Below, piece by piece: positions 28,973 through 37,734 of a stretch of 64,000 nucleotides of DNA (positions are counted from its first letter, which is position 1; each line of letters opens with the position of its first letter). Source of the DNA: Enterobacter vonholyi (GTDB taxonomy: Bacteria > Pseudomonadota > Gammaproteobacteria > Enterobacterales > Enterobacteriaceae). The notes beneath the pieces were generated by a model, which made no database searches, was not told the origin of the DNA, and saw nothing but the letters and a program-made list of their open reading frames with translations. The DNA lies in contig NZ_VTUC01000006.1 in NCBI RefSeq assembly GCF_008364555.1, positions 124,001-188,000 on the forward strand, given 5' to 3'. A program made the translations under genes and the position numbers.

Positions 28973-28988
28973 GATAAAACGTTTTACC
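28973..28988. promoter_or_regulatory. MalI operator of malI
   Basis: GATAAAACGTTTTACC differs from the malX operator by one base. It is placed about 30 bp before the malI start, fitting autorepression. Confidence 0.82.
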
Positions 28989-29018
28989 GATCTCATTTTC
29001 AGGGAGTCACGCCAACAC

Positions 29019-30047
29019 ATGGCCGTAGTGAAAAAAGTCACCATCAACGATGTCGCGCTGGCGGCGGGGGTTTCCGTCAGCACCGTTTCTCTGGTACTGA
29101 GCGGAAAAGGGCGCATCTCTCCCGCGACCGGTCAGCGGGTGAACGAGGCGGTTGAACAGTTGGGCTTTGTGCGTAACCGCCAGGCGTCGGCGCTGCGCGG
29201 GGGGCAAAGCGGGGTGATTGGCCTGATCGTTCGTGACCTGACGTCACCTTTCTATGCGGAGTTGACGGCCGGGTTAACCGAAGCGCTTGAAGCGCAGGGG
29301 CGGATGGTCTTTCTGCTTCACGGCGGCCGCGAAGCCGATCAGCTGCTTTCCCGGCTCGATATGCTGTTGAACCAGGGGGTGGACGGGGTGATCGTCGCAG
29401 GGGCGTCGGGCGTGGGCAGCGAGCTGTGCGAGCGTGCCGCCGAAAAGGGCGTGCCGCTGGTGTTTGCCTCGCGCGCCAGCTACCTCGACGAAGCCGATAC
29501 GCTGCGTCCGGATAACATGCAGGCCGCGCAAATGCTGACCGAGCATCTTATTCGTCGCGGTCATCAGCGCATTGCCTGGCTGGGCGGGAAAAGCTCGTCC
29601 CTGACCCGCGCCGAGCGGGTCGGCGGCTACTGTGCGACGCTGATTAAATACGGCCTGCCGTTCCACAGCGAGTGGGTCGTGGAGTGTGAGTCCAGCCAGA
29701 AGATGGCGGCGGAAGCGATAGGCGCGCTGCTGCGAAGCAGCCCGACGATCAGCGCCGTGATTTGCTACAACGATGTGATCGCCATGGGCGCCTGGTTTGG
29801 CCTGATCCGCGCCGGGCGTCAGAGCGGCGAGGGCGGGGTGGAAACCTTCTTCGGCCACCAGGTGGCGCTGGGGGCGTTCGCCGACGTCGGTGAAAACGCG
29901 CTGGACGATCTGCCGATCGTCTGGGCCACTACCCCCGCGCGGGAGATGGGTTACACCCTGGCGGACAGAATCATGCAGCGTATCGAAAATACGGATGTGC
30001 AGGCCGGGCACCAGATTGTGGCGGCGCGCCTGGTGCCGGTAAAATAG
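29019..30047 (+). CDS. malI: MalI, LacI-family repressor of malXY
   Basis: 342 residues from MAVVKKVTINDVALAAGVS, the E. coli length; the open frame upstream to 28971 contains the operator and is untranslated. The LacI helix-turn-helix (TINDVALAAGVSVSTVSLVL, cited in part) and hinge (NRQASALRGGQSGVIGL) precede a periplasmic-binding-protein-like effector domain. GGGAG lies nine bases before the ATG. The gene is divergent from malX, with the two operators between. The inducer is unknown. Confidence 0.95.
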   Translation: MAVVKKVTINDVALAAGVSVSTVSLVLSGKGRISPATGQRVNEAVEQLGFVRNRQASALRGGQSGVIGLIVRDLTSPFYAELTAGLTEALEAQGRMVFLLHGGREADQLLSRLDMLLNQGVDGVIVAGASGVGSELCERAAEKGVPLVFASRASYLDEADTLRPDNMQAAQMLTEHLIRRGHQRIAWLGGKSSSLTRAERVGGYCATLIKYGLPFHSEWVVECESSQKMAAEAIGALLRSSPTISAVICYNDVIAMGAWFGLIRAGRQSGEGGVETFFGHQVALGAFADVGENALDDLPIVWATTPAREMGYTLADRIMQRIENTDVQAGHQIVAARLVPVK

Positions 30048-30049
30048 TA

Positions 30050-30946
30050 TCAGGTGAGTTGCGTTAGCGGATTGAGCAACAGTTCGGCTTCCAGTGCCTC
30101 CACAAATTTTCGTACTTTTGCCGGGATCAGCCTGGAGGTCGGATAAACCGCCCAAACGGCCAGCGATTCCGGCCGGGCATCTTCCAGGACGATCCGCTCG
30201 AGTTTCCCCTCTCTGAAGGCCGGTTCTACGTACCAGCGAGATAAATTGGCGATGCCCAACCCTCCAAGGCAGGCTTCGAAAATTGCCTCAACAGAGTTCG
30301 CGGAGAATCGACCCGACACCTTTTGCCTGTAGCGCTGTTCGCCCTGTTCGAATGACCAGTGGACGGTATCTGACGTGGTCAGACAGCTATGTGCCGCCAG
30401 ATCGTTAAACGATTTTGGATAGCCATTCGCGGCAAGATACGCCGCGCTGGCGCAGAGATCCCGTGGGTTGTGACACAGGCGATGGGCAACTAATCGGTTG
30501 TCGCGCAGCGGCGCAATGCGTAACGCCACGTCTATGCCTTTTCCGACAATATCCACCTGTTCGTCGGTGGCGAGTAAATCAACCTGCAGAGCGGGATGTT
30601 GCTGCATAAACCGTGTCAGCATGGGAGCAACGATCTTACGGCCAAACCCCGCTGAGGCGGTAATGCGCAGGCGTCCGGTAAGATGCGTCCCCTCGGGAAA
30701 CAGATCGGCCAGCGCATTATTTTTATCTTCCAGCAGCGCCTGCGCATGGGGTAAAAAAACGTCCCCATCGCTGGTGGGTGAGAGGGAACGCGTGGTGCGG
30801 TGCACCAGCCTGACCCCCAGTTCCGCCTCAAGATTATTAAGAGACCGTGACGCCGCCATAGGGCTCACAGAGAGCCGACGCGCGGCGCCCGCCAGGCTAC
30901 CCGCCTTGACGGCTTCGACAAACACTTCAACGTCTTCCAGCTTCAT
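30050..30946 (-). CDS. LysR-family regulator of the adjacent hydrolase cassette
   Basis: 298 residues. N-terminal winged helix-turn-helix (DVEVFVEAVKAGSLAGAARR, then LSVSPMAASRSLNNLEAELG) and a C-terminal effector domain (about 90-298). It belongs to the large YafC/DmlR-like group often divergent from one enzyme gene. It is transcribed away from the metallo-hydrolase gene across about 108 bp and probably controls it. Its stop is two bases from that of malI. E. coli has uidR near this position, but uidR is a TetR-family gene and this is not related. Inducer unknown. Confidence 0.85.
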   Translation of the reverse strand: MKLEDVEVFVEAVKAGSLAGAARRLSVSPMAASRSLNNLEAELGVRLVHRTTRSLSPTSDGDVFLPHAQALLEDKNNALADLFPEGTHLTGRLRITASAGFGRKIVAPMLTRFMQQHPALQVDLLATDEQVDIVGKGIDVALRIAPLRDNRLVAHRLCHNPRDLCASAAYLAANGYPKSFNDLAAHSCLTTSDTVHWSFEQGEQRYRQKVSGRFSANSVEAIFEACLGGLGIANLSRWYVEPAFREGKLERIVLEDARPESLAVWAVYPTSRLIPAKVRKFVEALEAELLLNPLTQLT

Positions 30947-31054
30947 TGTATCGCTTTTCGTTATGCTGACCTATCAAAGTACATGTCTACATTATTAATC
31001 GTTACGCTGCCATAGTCTCTTCACAACCTGAAAAAATATCAGTCTGGAGTGAAG

Positions 31055-32035
31055 ATGAAAAAGTTGAAAACGGTTCTGGCGTTCAGCGGCCTGCTCTTTG
31101 CAAGCACATCATGGGCAGATGCCCCCGCGCAGGTGAAACAGCAGGTCCCGGGGTATTATCGTCTGGCTGTCGGGGAATATGAGGTGACGGCGCTTTTCGA
31201 CGGCTATAACGATCTTTCGCCTGCCTTGCTACACGGGCTCTCAGGCGACAAGGTTCGCGAACTGCTGGCTCAACACAAAATTGATGCCGAACGCATGCCT
31301 ACTGCCTTCAACGCCTTCCTGGTGAATACCGGTAAACACCTGGTGATGATTGACAGCGGGGGCGGCCACTGCATGTCGGAAACGGCTGGCCAGCTGGTCA
31401 GCAATATGAACGCATCAGGGTATCGTCCTGAGCAGGTCGATACCATTTTCCTGACCCACCTGCATCTTGACCACGTGTGCGGCCTGAGCGATGCAGACGG
31501 TAAGGCGCTGTTCCCCAATGCCACCGTCTACGTACCGCAGGGGGAGGCCGACTACTGGCTTGACCCTGCAAAAGAAGCGAGCGCTCCGGCTAACGCGAAG
31601 GAGTATTTCGCTATCGCCAGGAATGCTCTGTCTGCGTATAAAGCCACCGGGCATCTTAAAACCTTCGTCCCGCCAGCTTCGCCGATCCCGGAAGTCCAGA
31701 CGACCTATGCCACTGGTCATACGCCTGGCAGTACCGTTTATCGCTTTGCGTCGCAGGGTACGGCTATCAACTTCATTGGGGATTTGATTCATGCGCCTGC
31801 CGTCCAGTTCCCGCACCCTGAAGTGTCTATTCGCTTCGATGTCGATCCGAAAAAAGCCATCTCGTCCCGGACGCAGGAATTTAACGCGCTGGCGAAAGAC
31901 GGTGAGTGGATGGCCGCAGCGCATCTGCCATTCCCCGGTATCGGGCATATTACCGCCGGGCAGCAGGGTTTTAGCTGGAACCCGGTAAATTACGGTCCTT
32001 ATCAACGTGCGGCCAACGTGCCTCTGCTGAAATAA
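31055..32035 (+). CDS. Exported metallo-beta-lactamase-fold hydrolase
   Basis: 326 residues from MKKLKTVLAFSGLLFASTSWADA, a Sec signal peptide cut at about Ala 22, so periplasmic. The MBL zinc motif HLHLDHVCGL (HxHxDH) is near residue 137, DSGGGHCMSE just before it, GHTPGSTVYRF near 225 and GDLIHAPAVQ near 242 (bridging Asp). The ATG at 31055 is chosen because GGAG lies five bases before it; a GTG at 31049 is also in frame. Substrate unknown. It resembles general MBL-fold hydrolases (lactonase, sulfatase or thioesterase types) rather than true class B beta-lactamases. It is probably cotranscribed with the next gene. Confidence 0.85.
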   Translation: MKKLKTVLAFSGLLFASTSWADAPAQVKQQVPGYYRLAVGEYEVTALFDGYNDLSPALLHGLSGDKVRELLAQHKIDAERMPTAFNAFLVNTGKHLVMIDSGGGHCMSETAGQLVSNMNASGYRPEQVDTIFLTHLHLDHVCGLSDADGKALFPNATVYVPQGEADYWLDPAKEASAPANAKEYFAIARNALSAYKATGHLKTFVPPASPIPEVQTTYATGHTPGSTVYRFASQGTAINFIGDLIHAPAVQFPHPEVSIRFDVDPKKAISSRTQEFNALAKDGEWMAAAHLPFPGIGHITAGQQGFSWNPVNYGPYQRAANVPLLK

Positions 32036-32050
32036 TATGAGGTTATGAAC

Positions 32051-32905
32051 ATGAAAAGTTACACCGTAACGGCAAACGGTATCCGTCAGTATGTGGTCGA
32101 AGATGGTGAAGGCGCACCGGTTATTCTCCTGCATGGTTTCCCTGAAACAAACTATGCCTGGCGCTACCAGATACCTGTATTGTCCCGGCACTACCGCGTG
32201 ATTGCGCCAGATTTACGCGGGTATGGCGAAACGGATAAACCTGCATCTGGCTATGATAAACGCAACATGGCGCGGGACATCCGGGAACTGATGCGTGCGC
32301 TTGGCTTACAGAAAGTGGTACTGGTGGGGCACGATCGCGGCGCACGCGTGGCGACGCGGTTTGCAAAAGATTACCCTGAGCTGGTGGATCGTATGGTGGT
32401 GATGGATAACGTGCCAACGCGCATTGTGGCGCGCGATCTTAATGCGTCGATTGCGCGTGCCTACTGGTTCTTTCTGTTTCATCTTGTGCCAGACCTGCCG
32501 GAAGCGCTGATTGCGGGTCGGGAGAATATCTGGCTGCGCCATTTTTTCTCGGACTGGACCTACGATCCGTCTACCATCAGCGGCGAGGCGTTTGATACCT
32601 ATGTTCGGGCGTATCAGGCACCGGGGGCCGTGCGAGGCGCTATGGCTGACTATCGCGCCAACGCAGAGGATATTGCGCAGGATATGGCAGACGCTGAGGT
32701 GAAAATCACCTGCCCGGTAATGTCGCTGTGGGGTAATGATTTTCATGCGGTCGGCAAGCTTTTCGATATGGAAAGCGTCTGGGCCGAAATGGCGGAGAAC
32801 CTGCGGGCGCATGGTATCGATGAGTGCGGCCACCTTCCGCAGGAGGAGCAGCCAGAGAAAGTGAACGCGCTTCTGCTGGATTTCCTGGCGGGATGGAAAA
32901 GCTAG
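32051..32905 (+). CDS. Alpha/beta hydrolase, haloacetate-dehalogenase or epoxide-hydrolase type
   Basis: 284 residues from MKSYTVTANGIRQYVVED. The ATG at 32051 lies eight bases after GAGG; that at 32045 is too close to it. Oxyanion HGFPETNYAWRYQ is near residue 28. The nucleophile elbow is GHDRGARVA (about 98), so the nucleophile is Asp, as in haloalkane and fluoroacetate dehalogenases and epoxide hydrolases. The catalytic His lies in DECGHLPQEEQPE (about 260). There is no signal peptide, so it is cytoplasmic, unlike its exported partner. The 15-base gap to the MBL gene implies an operon under the divergent LysR. Confidence 0.82.
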   Translation: MKSYTVTANGIRQYVVEDGEGAPVILLHGFPETNYAWRYQIPVLSRHYRVIAPDLRGYGETDKPASGYDKRNMARDIRELMRALGLQKVVLVGHDRGARVATRFAKDYPELVDRMVVMDNVPTRIVARDLNASIARAYWFFLFHLVPDLPEALIAGRENIWLRHFFSDWTYDPSTISGEAFDTYVRAYQAPGAVRGAMADYRANAEDIAQDMADAEVKITCPVMSLWGNDFHAVGKLFDMESVWAEMAENLRAHGIDECGHLPQEEQPEKVNALLLDFLAGWKS

Positions 32906-32914
32906 CGGGCAATA

Positions 32915-32938
32915 AAAACCCCTCATGCGAGGGGTTTT
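32915..32938. terminator. Bidirectional terminator, hydrolase operon / ydgA
   Basis: AAAACCCCTC / GAGGGGTTTT hairpin with a four-base loop between convergent genes, with A and T runs on the two sides. Confidence 0.88.
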
Positions 32939-32943
32939 GCTGT

Positions 32944-34476
32944 TTACTGCTGCGGTGCCGCCGGTTCGGCTGGCGCTGCCGGTTCAGCCGGTTCCGGCAT
33001 TCCCAGAGCAGGCATACCAAACATGCCGACGAAGTCTTCCAGCGGCATTTTGTCGCCGTTGAGCGTGACCTGGCCGTTGGCGTACTGCAGGCTGGTGGAA
33101 ATCGTGTTGTTATCCACCTTCGTGATGCGGAACATCTGGCCCATTGCCGCCAGGCCTTTCACCTGCTGGTTCGCCAGCTTGCCGGCGTCTTCATCGCCGT
33201 AGCCTTCCAGCTTCGCAATCTGGGTCATGAACTCGGTTGCCATATCCATTGGAATGGTCAGCTTGCTGTCGAGCGACTTCACGCTGCGATCCACTTCCTG
33301 CGCCAGCGTCTGCGGTTCACCCGTGGCGGTGGCCGGATCTTTCAGGAACAGCGACAGGTTGAAGCTGGTTTCGCCTTTGCTGTTTTTCCAGCTCAGCGGC
33401 GCAACGGTGACCACCGGCTCGCCTTTCAGCAGGATCGGCAGGTTGTTGAACAGCACCGCCATCGCCTGCTGCTGGTAGACTTCCGGGTTCTGCTGCAGCG
33501 CGGCATCGGTCAGCAGCGCCTGGCTCTCTTTGCTGTATTTCTGGCTAAACTCGTGCCACGCCTGGCCGTCGATATTGCCGATCTTCAGCGACAGTTTGCC
33601 GGTGCCCAGATCCTGATTCTGCACTTTCAGGCTCTTCAGCGTGTAATCCAGCTGGGTATTGATGCTCTTACCGTCTTTAGAAACGTCGGATTTTCCGTTG
33701 ACGTCCATGCCTTCCAGCACGGCCATCTCTTTTCCTTCAACAGCAATGGCGACTTTGTCGAGAGACAGTTTCTGATCGCCGATACGCTCCTGGAAATCGG
33801 TCATGCGGCTGTTGCCGTCTGCTTTCAGGTTATTGAAGGTGAGCTGAACTTTTTGGTTATATTCGTTCACTGCGTTGACCAGGCCGCTTTCCGCTTCACC
33901 CGTCAGGGAGAACACGTTTCCATCGCGGTCAGCATCGAGTTTGAAGTGACCGCCGCTGAAGGCGACTTTCTCATTCTCTTTCTCGTAGTTCAGCGCTTTC
34001 AGAGCAATATCGGAACTCGTGTCACCGGAATAGCTAATGCGGGTATTAATGTCGAAAGGCGATTCATTCTTCGCCAGGTCAAAAAGCGGTTTGGTGACGT
34101 CGTTATTCACCAGCACGGTATGAACGGACGCCATCGACGGGATCAGGTTAAAGGATTTCAGCTGCGCCAGCGGCAGGGGACCGTGGCTCACCACCTCGTC
34201 CAGCACCACGCTCTGGCCCGGTTTCAGCCAGCCGTTTGCAGCACCGGCAACCGGCTTCACTACCAGCTGCATGCGGCTGGTAAACACGCCGCGATGATAG
34301 TTCTGGTAGCTCAGCTCAAGGCCCGCCTCCGGCGCGCTGCGCTTAATCTCTCCGTTAGCCTGCGCCACCATCTCAGCCAGACGGCCTTCCAGCTGTTTCC
34401 CGGTAAACCAGGAGGCACCCGTCCAGACCACGCCTAACGCTACAATCACTCCAACCGCTACGACCGATTTTTTCAT
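32944..34476 (-). CDS. ydgA: YdgA, DUF945 envelope protein
   Basis: 510 residues (E. coli YdgA about 502). An N-terminal hydrophobic segment (VVAVGVIVALGVVWTG) either anchors it in the inner membrane or is a signal. The remainder is the long beta-rich DUF945 region, and the last 25 residues are an unusual Pro/Ala/Glu low-complexity tail (PAEPAAPAEPAAPQQ). Function is unknown. Its place beside manA is as in E. coli. Confidence 0.9.
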   Translation of the reverse strand: MKKSVVAVGVIVALGVVWTGASWFTGKQLEGRLAEMVAQANGEIKRSAPEAGLELSYQNYHRGVFTSRMQLVVKPVAGAANGWLKPGQSVVLDEVVSHGPLPLAQLKSFNLIPSMASVHTVLVNNDVTKPLFDLAKNESPFDINTRISYSGDTSSDIALKALNYEKENEKVAFSGGHFKLDADRDGNVFSLTGEAESGLVNAVNEYNQKVQLTFNNLKADGNSRMTDFQERIGDQKLSLDKVAIAVEGKEMAVLEGMDVNGKSDVSKDGKSINTQLDYTLKSLKVQNQDLGTGKLSLKIGNIDGQAWHEFSQKYSKESQALLTDAALQQNPEVYQQQAMAVLFNNLPILLKGEPVVTVAPLSWKNSKGETSFNLSLFLKDPATATGEPQTLAQEVDRSVKSLDSKLTIPMDMATEFMTQIAKLEGYGDEDAGKLANQQVKGLAAMGQMFRITKVDNNTISTSLQYANGQVTLNGDKMPLEDFVGMFGMPALGMPEPAEPAAPAEPAAPQQ

Positions 34477-34498
34477 TGCGACTATCCCTAAAATGAAA

Positions 34499-34520
34499 CC
34501 AGGCGGTAAAAACCGCCTGG
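34499..34520 (-). terminator. manA terminator
   Basis: CCAGGCGGT / ACCGCCTGG hairpin with a four-base loop, followed on the minus strand by TTTCATTTT. It lies between manA and ydgA. Confidence 0.55.
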
Positions 34521-34575
34521 AGATATTAAGCCTGCAACTAGCTTAGCAAGAGTTGTTAAAAAATTCAGTAAGTGG

Positions 34576-35751
34576 TTAAAGCTTATTGAAAACACGCGCC
34601 AGGCGACCGGTGCCGCTTACGCTGACCGGAGACTCATTGGCTGCAACGAATGCTGACTCACCGGGCTTAAGCACCAGACGCTGTTCGCCTTTGTGCAGCG
34701 TCGCTTCGCCTTCCACGCAGAACAGGATCGCCGCGCTCTCCTGCGCGATGGTGGTTTCGGCCTGGCTCAGGTCGTGCAGGGAAAAGGCAAAATCTTCAAC
34801 CGGAATCGGGAAGTCCAGCTCTGCACCGTTTTTCACCGGCTGGGTCAGCAGCTCCGCGGCAGGTTTCGCCACGAACTTCACGTTGGCTACCAGCTCAGGG
34901 ATGTCGATGTATTTCGGCGTCAGGCCCGCGCGCAGCACGTTATCGGAGTTGGCCATCACCTCCAGCGCCACGCCCTGCAGGTAGGCGTGCGGGGTTTCCG
35001 CGAAGAGGAACATTGCTTCACCCGGATTCAGCTTCACCACGTTCAGCAGCAGAGGGGAGAACAGGCCGCTGTCGTCCGGATAGAATTCGGAAATCAGACG
35101 GATGGTCTCCCACGGTTCACCTTGCTGGCTGTCCAGAGCGGCTTTCAGCACCGCCAGGGCGTGGCTTTTCTCTTCATCCTGCATATTCAGCAGGCTGGCA
35201 AACAGCTGGCTCAGCGCATCGGCGTTCGGGTTTTCAAGGAAATGCGCGATGGCTTTATGGGCACCCGCGACCGGCTGCAGCAGGGAGATAATTTCTGAAA
35301 ACTCGCGGAACGCGTTCATCGCAAGGAAAGGCGTTAGCGCGAACACCAGTTCCGGCTTGTGGTTAGGATCTTTGTAGTTACGCTCGGCAGCATCTAACGG
35401 AATACCTGCCGCGTTCTCTTTCGCAAACCCGATTTCTGAGGCTTTCTTGTTCGGATGAACCTGGATGGAGAGCGGCTGGTCAGCGCACAAAACTTTAAAC
35501 AGGAACGGCAGTTCGCCAAAGCGCTGAGCGACTTTGTCACCCAGCAGCGCGGCTTTATCGGCATTAATCACATCGCGCAGGCTGCGTACCTGGCCGCTGG
35601 CGTCTTCAATTTTTGAGCTGCTCTTCGGGTGCGCACCCATCCACAGTTCCGCCATCGGCAGGTTGTTTGGGTTCGCGATACCGTAGAGATCCGTTAACGC
35701 AGTTTTACTTCCCCAGGCGTAGTTTTGCACTGAGTTAATGAGTTTTTGCAT
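34576..35751 (-). CDS. manA: ManA, mannose-6-phosphate isomerase
   Basis: 391 residues from MQKLINSVQNYAWGSKTALT, the E. coli length; an in-frame start at 35769 lies outside the homology. A type I zinc isomerase that interconverts mannose-6-P and fructose-6-P, feeding mannose use and GDP-mannose synthesis. Zinc ligands are in SIQVHPNK (Gln97, His99), NHKPELVFAL (Glu134) and AETPHAYLQG (His255); ARAGLTPKYIDIPEL is part of the active site. Confidence 0.96.
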   Translation of the reverse strand: MQKLINSVQNYAWGSKTALTDLYGIANPNNLPMAELWMGAHPKSSSKIEDASGQVRSLRDVINADKAALLGDKVAQRFGELPFLFKVLCADQPLSIQVHPNKKASEIGFAKENAAGIPLDAAERNYKDPNHKPELVFALTPFLAMNAFREFSEIISLLQPVAGAHKAIAHFLENPNADALSQLFASLLNMQDEEKSHALAVLKAALDSQQGEPWETIRLISEFYPDDSGLFSPLLLNVVKLNPGEAMFLFAETPHAYLQGVALEVMANSDNVLRAGLTPKYIDIPELVANVKFVAKPAAELLTQPVKNGAELDFPIPVEDFAFSLHDLSQAETTIAQESAAILFCVEGEATLHKGEQRLVLKPGESAFVAANESPVSVSGTGRLARVFNKL

Positions 35752-35950
35752 TATCAAGCCCTGATTCAAAGGTGGAATTAACTCCGGGTATTAAAGCAAT
35801 AAACCTCATGGAAGTAACCTGTGGATGTAAAAAGTCGTACTAGTCTCAGTTTTTGTTAAAAAATTGTGTAGGATAAGCTGACTCGCTTTTAAGCCGGGCA
35901 GCGGAACATCTGCCCTGAATAAACAGACCGAAGCAGTAAGTGAGAGACCA

Positions 35951-37597
35951 ATGTCGAATAAACCCTTCCATTATCAGGATCCTTTCCCCCTCAGTAAGGA
36001 TCAGACCGAGTATTACCTGTTAACCCGCGATCACGTCTCCGTCTCTGAATTTGAAGGACAAGAGATCCTCAAGGTGGATCCGCAGGCGCTGACGCTGCTG
36101 GCGCAGCACGCTTTTCACGACGCCTCGTTTATGCTCCGTCCTGCGCATCAGCAGCAGGTGGCCGATATTCTGAGCGACCCGGAAGCCAGCGAAAACGATA
36201 AGTACGTTGCCCTGCAGTTCCTGCGTAACTCCGATATCGCGGCGAAAGGCATTCTGCCAACCTGTCAGGATACCGGCACGGCGATCATCGTCGGTAAAAA
36301 AGGGCAGCGCGTCTGGACCGGCGGCGGTGACGAAGCGGCGCTGGCACACGGCGTTTATAACACCTACACCGAAGACAACCTGCGCTATTCGCAAAACGCG
36401 GCGCTGGACATGTATAAAGAGGTCAACACCGGCACCAACCTGCCTGCACAGATTGACCTCTACAGCGTCGACGGGGACGAGTACAAATTCCTCTGTATCG
36501 CCAAAGGCGGTGGTTCGGCCAACAAAACCTATCTCTATCAGGAAACCAAAGCGCTGCTCACCCCGGGTAAGCTGAAGAACTACCTGGTTGAGAAGATGCG
36601 CACCCTCGGCACCGCGGCGTGCCCGCCGTACCATATCGCGTTTGTGATTGGCGGCACGTCGGCTGAAAGCACGCTGAAGACCGTGAAGCTGGCCTCAACC
36701 AAATACTACGACGGCCTGCCAACCGAAGGTAACGAGCACGGTCAGGCGTTCCGCGACGTTCAGCTTGAGCAGGAGCTTCTGGAAGAAGCGCGTAACCTGG
36801 GTCTTGGCGCGCAGTTTGGCGGCAAATACTTTGCCCACGACGTGCGCGTGATCCGTCTGCCACGTCACGGTGCTTCCTGTCCGGTCGGGATGGGCGTCTC
36901 CTGCTCTGCTGATCGCAACATCAAGGCGAAGATCAACCGCGAAGGCGTATGGATCGAAAAACTGGAAAACAATCCGGGCAAATACATTCCGGAAGAGCTG
37001 CGCAAAGCGGGCGAGGGGGAAGCGGTCCGCGTTGACCTGAACCGTCCGATGAAAGAGATTCTGGCGCAACTTTCGCAGTATCCGGTCTCGACCCGTCTCT
37101 CCCTGAACGGCACGATCATCGTGGGCCGCGACATCGCGCACGCGAAGCTGAAAGAGCGCCTGGACAACGGCGAAGGGCTGCCGCAGTACATTAAAGATCA
37201 CCCGATCTACTACGCCGGCCCGGCGAAAACGCCTGAAGGCTACGCCTCTGGCTCGTTAGGCCCAACCACGGCGGGCCGTATGGACTCGTACGTTGACCAG
37301 CTGCAGGCCAACGGCGGCAGCATGATCATGCTCGCGAAAGGCAACCGCAGCCAGCAGGTGACGGACGCCTGCCACAAGCACGGCGGCTTCTACCTCGGCA
37401 GCATCGGCGGCCCGGCTGCGGTTCTGGCGCAGGGCAGCATCAAGAGCCTGGAGTGCGTGGAATACCCGGAACTGGGTATGGAAGCGATCTGGAAAATTGA
37501 GGTGGAAGATTTCCCGGCGTTCATCCTCGTGGATGACAAAGGCAACGATTTCTTCAAGCAGATCCAGTCGTCCCAGTGTTCGGCGTGTGTGAAGTAA
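35951..37597 (+). CDS. fumA: FumA, class I fumarase (4Fe-4S)
   Basis: 548 residues, the length of E. coli FumA. An oxygen-sensitive homodimeric fumarase of the TCA cycle. Cluster cysteines are expected in [13 protein letters not shown] (about 105), [15 protein letters not shown] (about 224) and [17 protein letters not shown] (about 318). GAGAGACC precedes the ATG. The sole class I fumarase in the window; its closeness to FumA rather than FumB follows from the fumA-fumC context. Confidence 0.95.
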   Translation: MSNKPFHYQDPFPLSKDQTEYYLLTRDHVSVSEFEGQEILKVDPQALTLLAQHAFHDASFMLRPAHQQQVADILSDPEASENDKYVALQFLRNSDIAAKGILPTCQDTGTAIIVGKKGQRVWTGGGDEAALAHGVYNTYTEDNLRYSQNAALDMYKEVNTGTNLPAQIDLYSVDGDEYKFLCIAKGGGSANKTYLYQETKALLTPGKLKNYLVEKMRTLGTAACPPYHIAFVIGGTSAESTLKTVKLASTKYYDGLPTEGNEHGQAFRDVQLEQELLEEARNLGLGAQFGGKYFAHDVRVIRLPRHGASCPVGMGVSCSADRNIKAKINREGVWIEKLENNPGKYIPEELRKAGEGEAVRVDLNRPMKEILAQLSQYPVSTRLSLNGTIIVGRDIAHAKLKERLDNGEGLPQYIKDHPIYYAGPAKTPEGYASGSLGPTTAGRMDSYVDQLQANGGSMIMLAKGNRSQQVTDACHKHGGFYLGSIGGPAAVLAQGSIKSLECVEYPELGMEAIWKIEVEDFPAFILVDDKGNDFFKQIQSSQCSACVK

Positions 37598-37608
37598 ATT
37601 GAAAAAAC

Positions 37609-37630
37609 CGGGTGGCGTAGTCGCCACCCG
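37609..37630 (+). terminator. Hairpin between fumA and fumC
   Basis: CGGGTGGCG / CGCCACCCG with loop TAGT, a REP-like sequence 12 bases after the fumA stop. There is no T-run, so it may protect the fumA mRNA end rather than terminate. Confidence 0.6.
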
Positions 37631-37641
37631 ACACCAAAAAG

Positions 37642-37661
37642 AGCGCACAAAGCGCCATAAC
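37642..37661 (+). promoter_or_regulatory. Candidate SoxS/MarA/Rob box of fumC
   Basis: AGCGCACAAAGCGCCATAAC contains GCAC and a later RYYAAA-like half, approximating the marbox consensus with two or three mismatches. fumC is a known SoxS target in E. coli, with the site in the same interval. Confidence 0.4.
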
Positions 37662-37734
37662 GTTTCTCAGAAGTCATCAATACTTATCCCTTAAGCATGT
37701 GAGCTATCCCTCTTTTGTTATCAAGGAGAAAGTA

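Noticed and set aside
31055..32035. Class B metallo-beta-lactamase (antibiotic resistance)
   Set aside because: HxHxDH is shared by the whole MBL superfamily; the surrounding motifs fit general hydrolases, and no class B lactamase signature was seen.
32824..34437. A 537-codon plus-strand open frame
   Set aside because: Antisense shadow of ydgA; composition (His/Gln/Arg-rich) is typical of reverse-complement translation.
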